Below are positions 13,061 through 21,882 of a stretch of 64,000 bases of DNA, one piece after another. The DNA is from Axinella damicornis. Taxonomy: Eukaryota; Porifera; Demospongiae; Axinellida; Axinellidae. The notes below the pieces were generated by a model. The model worked only from the letters and a program-made list of their open reading frames with translations. It was not told the DNA's origin and did no database searches. Within the stretch, counting starts at the first letter, position 1, and every line of letters begins with the position of its first letter. The stretch lies in NCBI GenBank assembly GCA_963931865.1, contig OZ007512.1, forward strand, positions 12,594,756 through 12,658,755. Direction: 5' to 3'. The position numbers and the translations under genes are program-made.

Positions 13061-13965
13061 GTTTTTCTCATTTGTCCCAAGTCTGACTGCATGAGCATAA
13101 TATATAGTCATATGACTATCAGTGCTATGTCAGTAGTGAAATCAGATTGAACTATATAGTCTATGAGAGACTTCCCCCTTTAGATGTCATCTATGCAATT
13201 ATTAGGTATACTTTAGGCAGGGGGGCGGGGCCCTACATGCATGAGTCTGGCTCCCATGCACCCAGCAGCACCATCCTCTTCATAGCCGCCAGGAAAATAT
13301 TCAAATACCAGTACACAAAATTTATTATTTTGAGGAAAACAAGGTCCTCAGTGTGTTGTCTGGTAGCATGCAGCATCTTCTCGATCACAATACATTATAC
13401 CTCAGTTCCCTGCTAGATAGGCTATAGGCAGCTGGTGCCAAAGTTGATGGCAAAGTGCTATATATATAGCAAGGCAGCTGCGTAATTGTGGAACTTTCGC
13501 AGGAGGACACAGTCATGCATGTTAATAATATTGTGATTGCTGGTTAGATTACCAACTACACGCAAAGTGTGAGCCTCGTTCCCAGGCCTTCTACGTGTAC
13601 AGCGAGTGCTTTGCAGTGTTCTTGCAATATCCGGATCAGCAGAGCATCAACTGTATCAGCAGCCAATCAGCAAACAGTATTCTGCAATTTGATTGGTTAA
13701 TATAATTATACCGTTGGCACTGTTGTAACCGTATGGTGCAAGAATGCTGCAAAGTGCTGTACATGCACACCTCCATACTGTAAGTGCAAAGCGCAATCAA
13801 AAACTGGAGGTGGGAACGAGGCTAGGTTGTGCTCCAACTGCCTAATAATTGATTACAATTAAATAATTACGATAAATATTATTATTCAGTGGTGCACGAA
13901 ACTACATGCATGCAGTAGAGAATGTGAATGTGTTTACGTTGAGAAGGAGATGCCAGGACATGAAC

Positions 13966-13966
<1 letters not shown>

Positions 13967-14009
<43 letters not shown>

Positions 14010-14029
14010 CACACACACACACACACACC
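13967..14029. repeat. 42-base poly-C followed by (CA)n
   Basis: C at every position 13967-14008, then GCACACAC. The true length is uncertain because such runs sequence poorly. Confidence 0.9.
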
Positions 14030-14171
14030 TCTGGGGTACCATTTATGATACATACTGAACTGAAAACGTGATTTCCAATGGATACAGAAAATGACAAGGT
14101 AGTCTATGAATTACTAAATCACTTTGCATTTCAGTGGCTAATCACATGGCGGATCAGATGGTGGCGGCGGA

Positions 14172-17100
14172 TCAGATGGTGACAGTGGTCAAAGTTACCA
14201 GGATGTCTCTGAAACATGGCCTGGCCTGTGGTGCAGAAGACACCAGAAATGTGACATAATTCTGCAACAAACGTTTGACAGTACAAACAATCATAGTGAG
14301 CTTGCATGGTGAAGTACGATCTCTACTACAGTACATACAGCAGAGGTAGAGATTATCATCAACATTAGATAACAACAGTGAAGCTCAGTCTTTCCTCTCC
14401 TGGCTGAACTGAAACCAAAAACCCTCGTTTACATACCATATAACGATTGGGAAATTTTCGTTAATATTTTCGCGAATGCCACTAAATGTGAAAATTTATC
14501 ATGCTAAATTTACGAATACTGAGGAAAGTGGATAAATTACGGTTTTTCTGTAGCTGTTTCGCTGCTTTCAACGATGGACTTCCAGCCTGACTCAAGATGG
14601 AGATACCTTCTCAAAGTAACGCCCAGGTCAACCAAAAGGTTAACGATACAGGAGGAGCACACGATTTTCAACACGGAAATATCCCGATACAGTACTAGGA
14701 ACCAAATGCTGGAATGCAGGTGCACAAAATTAATGTATCGTCCAACTCTCTGTACCAGTATGTACCACGTCTTTCGCTTATTGGTCGGAACTAGCCTCGT
14801 TCTCCTACGTACCCCCAAGCGTGAAACATTAGGGGAACATGGGAACAACAAACCATACGACAAGATTCAGCCATAGTGATGTACCTTTGCATCTTGCTTC
14901 CAGCAGCATCTAATCAGGTCGGCTAAACGTGGATCACATGACTCAGGAATGGTCGGGCGCTGTGTAGAGAGTGACAGTAGTGACATCACCGACTCCAGCA
15001 ATGCTCGTCAATGTTTAGTTTAGCATCTCCAACCAAAGGTCAACACAGCAAGCTCTTGTTAAGGGCAGCTATAGTACCAGGTTCATGGAATCCTTACAGA
15101 GACTGCTGAATGGCCCACCTTGCCTTCCATTGTCATGACAGCAGCGACGATAGGAAGAACATCCGGGAATGGAACTTGTTGTGTCGCTATCTCAAACACT
15201 AACACACCATACGAATAGACATCACACGATTTGGAAACTTCTTCTCTTCGTAACATCTGGAGAAGAAAAGGACGAATTATCGAACACACATTCAGGTCTT
15301 TCTCAATCCCTACCCTTACTTCTAGCTTGGGGGGAATTGAGAGGCTCATGCTGACGGAGAACTGCATGGCTGGCTCTAGATCACGTCAAGAACCTCTTGA
15401 CAGAGGAGATGCTCTCGTCCTGACCCAGACCCATACACTAAATCTACTAATGAGTAGCATGCTCAGCGGCACACCTCCTACCTCAGGAGACATCCAGGCG
15501 TACGTGCCAACCGCTGTGGTCTGCTGTGCGGTGTGGTCCAAACTCCGGGCAGAGCCAAGATCACAGATCTGTGTGAGACGTTCATGCAGGGACAAGATCA
15601 CAGATCTGTGTGAGACGTTCATGCAGGGACAAGATCACAGATCTGTGTGAGACGTTCATGCAGAGCCAAGATCACAGATCTGTGTGAGACGTTCATGCAG
15701 GGACAAGATCACAGATCTGTGTGAGGCGTTCATGCAGGGACAAGATCACAGATCTGTGTGAGGTGTTCATGCAGGGACAAGATCACAGATCCGTGTGAGA
15801 CGTTCATGCAGAGCCAAGATCACAGATCTGTGTGAGACGTTCATGCAGGGACAAGATCACAGATCTGTGTGAGGCGTTCATGCAGGGACAAGATCACAGA
15901 TCTGTGTGAGGTGTTCATGCAGGGACAAGATCACAGATCTGTGTGAGACGTTCATGCAGGGACAAGATCACAGATCTGTGTGAGACGTTCATGCAGGGAC
16001 AAGATCACAGATCAGTGTGAGGTGGTGTTCATGCAGGGACAAGATCACAGATCTGTGTGAGACATTCATGCAGGGACGAGATCACAGATCTGTGTGAGGT
16101 GTTCATGCAGGGACAAACTTATATACTTCTCATGGCTCAGGAATCAGGATAGAGTTGCATACTAGTTGCAACACTGCAGTTTGTTACCTTTGCGTCCATT
16201 GTGGATGTGAGGACAACTGCAGGAAAGATATATACAATCCTCATCGTGAATAGCTACTGTGGCAGTATTTCTGATGGCAAATCTCCCTTCAATAACGGGG
16301 CAGATATAGACATGGAAGTGATGTCATCAAAATGTTCTCAGGTATAAGCTGCCAGAACATTTCAGTACAGTAGTCATGCCTGAGATTTCTGAATGCACAC
16401 AAACTCATTATACCTACGCAACTATAAAACCATGCAATTCTCTTACCATTGCTGGACTTCAGATCTCTGTGAATAACGTCACGCTGGTGGAGGTAGACCA
16501 TTCCTGCAAACACACCGAGCAAATGTTCTAACCTTGGTTGTGTACAGAGCTGCTACCATCTACACATGTATAGCATAGCACTTCGCTAGCCTCATTCCAA
16601 GGCCGTTCCCACTGCCAGTATTTTGACCTGCCATGAATACGTACCTTCAGCCACTTGTACTGCCCAGAGTAATATCTGTGAGAGAGGAGGCTTCTTGTGT
16701 TCTTTGTGAATGTAGTTGTAGATGGAACCATTCTCAGCAAGTTCTGCGGTGTCTTGTTCTTAGAAATCCATCGTCCCTTTGACACTGTTCCAAACCCACC
16801 ACCTCCCACCTTCTCCTGGAACTCCAGATCAGAGAACTCAACCTCAGCAAGACCTAACGTCTCCAAGCTGCTCTCTGTAATATCAGACACACATTATCAT
16901 CAACACATTAAGATTTTAAACGTGTGTTTGTGCGTGTGTGTGTGTGTCTGTCTCGCTGTGTGCAATGGAAGTGGGATGTTCGTGGGGCGGGACTAGACTA
17001 GTGTCGCGCGACCTTCGCACTTCAATTTACTGAACCTCGAACTCTGCGAAGATTGTTTGAGAACATTGGGAATGGGCTGGAGTCTTCCAGAACAGCTGGC

Positions 17101-20100
17101 GGGGAGCACCGATAACCAATCCGATTATCGGTGCATCACTAATCACGATTCCCTGGAATGCCAATTACGTGTACCTGTGAATCGATGGAGAGCCCATTAG
17201 AGTTGAATTGTAAATGATCAACACTTCACCTATGTGCAATAGAGGATGAGATTAGTGCTGGGCGATATTGAAATTTTGAATATCGATTATTGTGAATTTA
17301 ATATTGCCGATATATCGATATATTGGGTAGTGGGTTGCATTGGTATCCAGTAGCATACAGCTCACACAACTGTACATTTTCACATACATGTAACAATTGA
17401 CCAAAACTGAAACAGCGATGTGAAAGATATGCACTCAATAATGCCATATGGATTCGATATCGATATATCAATATTAAGTAAGCCATATTGCTATTGATAT
17501 TGGGTACATAGATGGACGATATATTGCAAAATCGATATATTGTCCTAGCTCTAGATGAGATCCACTATTTTACTTGAGTGTGACTCCTACGCAGACGAGC
17601 GGTGTTTACTGTTCGAATCCGCAGCAGCACACCTCCCCTCCTTTTCCTCTCTTGGGGCAGAGCGACAGTTTGTACTGCTGGCTAGGTTTGTCCGTATATG
17701 TCTCTTGAAACGTAAAGAGTTGATTACTTGTTTATGTTCTGACTAATTGGCCACCCTGGCCTAGAATTGTCGATAAAATTCATTCATTCTTGTATTAAGA
17801 CTTGCAACTAAGTGATTATTTCGAAATCGCTCATGTAAGCAATTCTCGTTTACTTACCTAGTGTGCTAGCTGGGGAGGGCGGGGCTGGCTGGGGGGAAGG
17901 CGGAGAGACGACCGCTCCTGGTTTTGGAGCTGAAACTGCAGCTGCAGAAATCAAAACGTGTAGCAGTTATTGCATAGTACAAAGCCATACCATGCAGTTC
18001 ATTACTTGCCAATGGCTTCCATTGTTTACCTCATGCTAATAATACCATAGCAACAACAGTCGTGATACATTCTGGTGTAGCTCTGTACTACGGTGATGAC
18101 GAGATAGAGTACAGTCGATTGCAGTTGCATTTGAGCACTGCGTATTGCGTGGATTATCACGGAAACTGTGTTCTGCAAATATGACACTCACGCAAAGTGT
18201 CTGCATGGCTTCCAGACTCTTGCGTATTCAAGGCCGTGCCATTTCCGTGAAGCTCCACCCACAGAAAGTTCTTGCCGCACATGGTCACGCAATATGCAAT
18301 GTTCAAACGCAACTGCAATCGACTGTACCTTCAGTCAAGGACCTGCCGCAACATTTGCATGATCAAGTCCCTACGAATATTAGTCGGACTGAAGTAAGAC
18401 AGACTTTTGACCTCAGCATGGCCAAGACACTGCTCTCTCAGATACCCTCCCCTTTAAGCCAGGATGTTTAGTAGGACGCATTGAGACGTGCACGAAGATA
18501 TTTTTCTTACCTTTGATGTATTTTTGCTTCACCGATAGCAACACTTTGTGATATTTCCCGTATTCACCGCGTATGAGTAGTCTATACAGAGCATTGGCAA
18601 CCAGCATCCAGCTGGGAGCAGGGTGGTGGTTGCGCCATTCCTCCAACATGGCCTGCTTGCGCTGTGTGTCATCGGAGTACTTCTTCTTGGTTTCTCTCAG
18701 TATTGAGGCAGGCACATCAAGGTAGTAGCCCAGAGTATCCCACTCCACCACCTCTTCCAGTACACTACACAGGTTGGCAACCGTCAGCGTAGCCTCTAGT
18801 TGGAGAGCAAGTCATACAACACTTCAGGAAGGTGCATTCAGAAGTTAGGCTAGGCAGGCAGCACGACATGAACAAATATATACGTATAGAAAAATTAAAT
18901 TCTAAGCAAACTTGTCTATGTGGGGCTTACTCAGAAAGTTCGCAGCAAACTCAGGATCGCTCAGGCACGCCCCAACAAATAACCACATTCTGCTAAAACT
19001 GCTAACTTAGTACCTGCTAAATCTGACATGCATTCAAAGCATAAAATTTCGTACTTGCAATTAATAATACAGTGCTCCTGAAACCTAACCCACACCTGCT
19101 TGAGGTTGGACATGTTTCGTCACTCTCTCCAGCGCTGCTTGTTCCTGTCTGCAGTAGAGACCCCCAGCAAGAGTTTGCCAGGACGCATTGGGCACGGCAG
19201 TGATAAAACACTGGAGCATCTTTTCCCTGGTCCCGCGCCTGGTGAGTGGCACACTAAGGTAGGTGCCTAGGCGAGCCCAGTCCTGAACACTTTCAACAGC
19301 AGCGGTGACATTGGAGAGGGTGAAGGTAGGGTCTGCAGGGAGGGGAGAAAGAGGAACCAGGCACCTTAAGGGACTGTGAAAGATTTTCATGTTTGGAAAA
19401 GAAATATGTGCACATGCTAGCTGGCTATGACACCCCATGGGGTGTTAGTACTGCAAAACAGCTGTGTGAAACACAACATACCAAGGACTGGCTCTGCATT
19501 GCGGCGTATCTTGTCTGCTGATCGTGTATCACGACAATCGAGTTGGTGTATGAGCCTCCTCCAGGAGGGTGTTGGATCGGTGGAGAACCACCAGTCCACC
19601 AGCACCCTCCTGTGATCCTTGGGTGGATAGTGATCTCGGATTTCATCCCGTTTGGAGGGTGACACACGCAGGCACCAACACAGGTCATCCCATCTGACCT
19701 CCTTCACTGCCTCTGTTACGGCCTCTGGTGTCAGTGGAGCAGCTGTGGTCAGGGAGAACAGAGCAATGAACAGCTAGACACTGTAGCTGCTTTGTACATG
19801 TATATGTACTTAACAAGTACAATGTATCTGTAAAATAATTATGCTGGGAGAAGTGAAAAAAATTTGGTAACTCAATTTGTGTGGGGAGGGGGACAGAGGG
19901 TAGAGGGAAGGAGGGAGGGTGGGGAGGGAGGGAGGGAGGGAGGGAGGGAGGGAGGGAGGGAGGTATACACAGGAGGGGAAGGAAGGAAGGAGAGGTATGG
20001 TGGTAATACAAACACGATTTACAAAAACCAACTACAAGTTATGCGTCAGTCATGTAAGTGTGCTTCTGAGTGCCTCGAGGCTCTCATGCTGTGCTAAGGT

Positions 20101-21654
20101 CCAGTTCATGGGAGAGGGTCTGGGCTAGCCTCGTTCCCAGGTCGCTCAGCTACAGGACTGATGGCACACCGTGCACACGCAGAATAACTACCACAACTCA
20201 TCAGCATGTATTGTCCTGGGTACCAGCACTGCGCAGTCAGGACTATGAATGCTATAGCCTTGACAGTCCTGGTAAGTGTATTCACAGTCCTGGTATAAGT
20301 GTATTCACAGTCCTGGTAAGTATACTCATATTTTAAGGGTAGTGTGGAATTCATGAGGCCACAATAATTGTTTTCCTAACCAACTCCATCCCACACACTC
20401 TGACTCCACAATCACAATTGTCGCTTCCTGCTTGGTCCGGATTTATACATGCATGCTGAAAGGTGCACATCTGCACACTCTTCAGTATCCGGGCCTTCTC
20501 GTCCCAGGCCTTCTCGTCCCGGGCCTTCTCGTCCCAGGCCTTCTCGTCCCGGGCCTTCTCGTCCCGGGCCTTCTCGTCCCGGGCCTTCTCGTCCCGGGCC
20601 TTCTCGTCCCGGGCCTTCTCGTCCCGGGCCTTCTCGTCCCAGGCCTTCTCGTCCCGGGCCTTCTCGTCCCAGGCCTTCTCGTCCCAGGCCTTCTCGTCCC
20701 AGGCCTTCTCGTCCCGGGCCTTCTCGTCCCGGGCCTTCTCGTCCCGGGCCTTCTCGTCCCGGGCCTTCTCGTCCCGGGCCTTCTCGTCCCGGGCCTTCTC
20801 GTCCCGGGCCTTCTCGTCCCGGGCCTTCTCGTCCCGGGCCTTCTCGTCCCAGGCCTTCTCGTCCCAGGCCTTCTCGTCCCGGTGTTTGTCACTTGAAGTA
20901 CTAACACATGACAAACGCTGGGGTGAGAAGGCCTGGGAACGAAGCTAAGTCTTCAGTAGTGGCAAGGATTACCTTCAGGCTACTATCAATTGTGGGTACT
21001 AATTTTAGCAAGCGCAAGTAAGACAGGAGGTGGGAATGGCCTGGGAACAAGGGTAGGGTACAATGTAGATCTACTTCATAAAGTTTGTTGCTTGGATGCG
21101 ATTCTGATTTTCATCTAGCTGTAAACATAGTATCTGGTCCCAGTGTACCGTTCAATCAAGATTAATAGTGCAAGCTTTTCCACTGTTGTTATCATGGCTT
21201 TCCACCTAGCCACGTTCCCGGGCCCCACCCCGGCTTTTGTTGCTAACGTGAGCCATGAGCAGGAGGCTGATGAGCTTGCTCAGGGAATCAACCAGCAATG
21301 AACTTGAAGACTATAATCCAGGTGGAAATTAGCCTCATTCCCAGGCCCTGCCCCACCTTTTGTTGGTTGTGTACTGTACATTTTCTTTGCTTTTCGCCTG
21401 CCATCCAGGTCTGAGGTCAATCTTGCGATAGGTTAGCCTAAATCTGGTCTAACAACCACAACACGCATGCAGAGGACGGGAAAATTCACTATAATCACTC
21501 TCGAGTATTGTACACTGAGCTGCTGTTTGCGGACACAATTCAACTAGTTTCGTTCCCAGACCCAAACAACCCCAGCGAGATTCGCTTGCAGTAGTAACTA
21601 GCTACATAGCTAGTCCACCCCAAACGCACCTTTGGTCTTCAAAGACTTCGCCAT
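14172..21654 (-). CDS. Triple death-domain / TKL-type protein kinase (twelve exons), kinase N-lobe disrupted
   Basis: Minus-strand exons in transcript order: 21654-21630 (MAKSLKTK), 19742-19482, 19332-19096, 18795-18511, 17935-17858, 16874-16645, 16503-16447, 16216-16188, 15568-15482, 15256-15119, 14959-14885, 14225-14172 (TGA). Three death domains are followed by a ~26-residue Pro/Ser/Ala linker and a kinase ending right after the C-lobe. Visible kinase motifs: Gly-loop VGGGGFGTV, HRDLKSSN, DLG in place of DFG (ICDLGSARSL), GTYAWMSPE, DVYSYGVLVFEIAT, and a terminal DAKARPCFRDIL. Such kinases usually pass death-fold signals by clustering at the membrane or in the cytosol. All junction phases fit except within exon 16645-16874, where beta3-alphaC-beta4 (VAIK Lys, alphaC Glu) is missing and the frame shifts. 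As sequenced the product could not be an active kinase. Either the locus is a pseudogene or this exon is misassembled. Confidence 0.82.
15553..16110 (-). repeat. 37-bp minisatellite, about 15 copies, made of the splice acceptor and 5' end of the DFG exon
   Basis: The unit on the minus strand contains CGTCTCACACAG followed by ATCTGTGATCTTG, which is the intron end plus the first codons (I C D L) of exon 15482-15568. Copies differ mainly in GGCTCTG versus GTCCCTG after GATCTT. One copy carries a 3-bp insertion near 16021. Confidence 0.9.
16645..16874 (-). pseudogene. Kinase N-lobe exon carrying an internal deletion and frameshift
   Basis: The 5' part reads VGGGGFGTVSKGRWISKNK in one frame. The 3' part reads AENGSIYNYIHKEH...QILLWAVQVAE in a different frame and runs directly into the next exon (GMVYLHQRDVIHRDLK). 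A TKL kinase needs roughly 70-80 residues between these parts (beta3 VAIK, alphaC, beta4, hinge), but only a few codons separate them. No GT-AG intron fits inside. The exon is 230 nt where the phases of its neighbours require a multiple of 3. Confidence 0.8.
16961..17090. repeat. Dispersed repeat shared with 58370-58485
   Basis: GGAAGTGGGATGTTCGTGGG, GACCTTCGCACTTCAATTTA and GAGAACATTGGG blocks occur in the same order at both places, each preceded by a GT-rich and CTGTCTG stretch. Confidence 0.8.
17253..17553. mobile_element. hAT-type MITE, 301 bp, with a perfect 8-bp target duplication
   Basis: The termini TAGTGCTGGGCGATAT and ATATTGTCCTAGCTCTA are imperfect inverted repeats. The flanks are GATGAGAT at 17245-17252 and again at 17554-17561. 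The interior is AT-rich with GATATATCGATATA-like palindromes. The 8-bp duplication and GCTGGGCGATA terminus fit hAT non-autonomous elements. It lies in an intron of the DD-kinase gene. Confidence 0.85.
18511..18795 (-). CDS. Exon encoding death domain 3 of the DD-kinase gene
   Basis: This exon encodes about residues 175-269 and is the clearest of the three domains: VVEWDTLGYYLDVPASIL, KYSDDTQRKQAMLEEW, then PSWMLVANALYRL and a basic helix. The W...LG.YL...I...........ML..W.....PSW..L..AL spacing fits death domains. The donor is ATCAAAG|GTAAGA. Confidence 0.8.
19096..19332 (-). CDS. Exon encoding death domain 2 of the DD-kinase gene
   Basis: This exon encodes about residues 96-174. The pattern is SVQDWARLGTYLSVPL, KMLQCFITAVPNASWQTLA and a closing helix EQAALERVTKHV. 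It is shorter than DD1 and DD3 and lacks most of the central charged helix, so it may be a degenerate or death-like domain. Splice phases match both neighbours. Confidence 0.72.
19482..19742 (-). CDS. Exon encoding death domain 1 of the DD-kinase gene
   Basis: This exon encodes about residues 9-95. It has a death-fold pattern: EVRWDDLCWCLRVSP, a charged KRDEIRDHY helix, VLVDWWF (the conserved Trp-containing helix), then PSWRRLIHQL. The acceptor is CCACAG and the donor is G|GTATGT. Phase 1 at both ends matches the 25-nt first exon and the next exon. Confidence 0.78.
20488..20881. repeat. 15-bp minisatellite, about 26 copies (CGGGCCTTCTCGTCC)
   Basis: Units alternate CCCGGGCC and CCCAGGCC. The unit lacks stop codons, so long ORFs on both strands (such as DEKAR repeats) are artefacts. 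It is flanked by TAGCCTCGTTCCCAGG (20128) and GGCCTGGGAACGAAGCTA (20929), the termini of the foldback family. Confidence 0.92.
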
Positions 21655-21882
21655 GCAAGTTGCAAAGGTTGACTGCGCAGAAATTCATCAGAGACCGTTG
21701 AACTTCCCTTCCGATGCTCCGCCTCCGCGCGAAGGGCGCGCGCCCCAGTCCGGCCCAACATGCCCATGCACGCGTGCGCTTGCGCGGTCAAGTGTAAACA
21801 TTACCTTGCGCAGACATATTATATAAAATATTCAGTAGGCCAGTGCTTCGCATTTTGTGATACGTCTTGTCTGTCGTCGAGC
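21631..21882. promoter_or_regulatory. Candidate bidirectional promoter between the DD-kinase and CARD-like genes
   Basis: The two start codons, minus-strand ATG at 21654 and plus-strand ATG at 21883, are divergent and 228 bp apart. The middle (about 21715-21800) is GC-rich with several CpGs (GCGCGAAGGGCGCGCGCCCC) and no obvious TATA box except an AT-rich TATTATATAAA near 21817 ahead of the plus-strand gene. Regulation from a shared region is inferred from the geometry. Confidence 0.5.

Larger units (their letters stand above)
11977..14171. other. Convergent intergenic region, no gene supported
   Basis: It lies between the stop codons of the coiled-coil gene (+) and the DD-kinase gene (-). 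It holds the SINE-like segment, the T-rich minisatellite, a diverged AGCCTCGTTCCCAGGC foldback at about 13571-13827 and the poly-C run. Confidence 0.7.

Noticed and set aside
20351..20948. Long overlapping ORFs with DEKAR/DEKAW, PGLLV and SRPGP repeats on both strands
   Set aside because: They are produced by the 15-bp minisatellite, whose unit lacks stop codons in all frames. There is no start context or flanking coding sequence.
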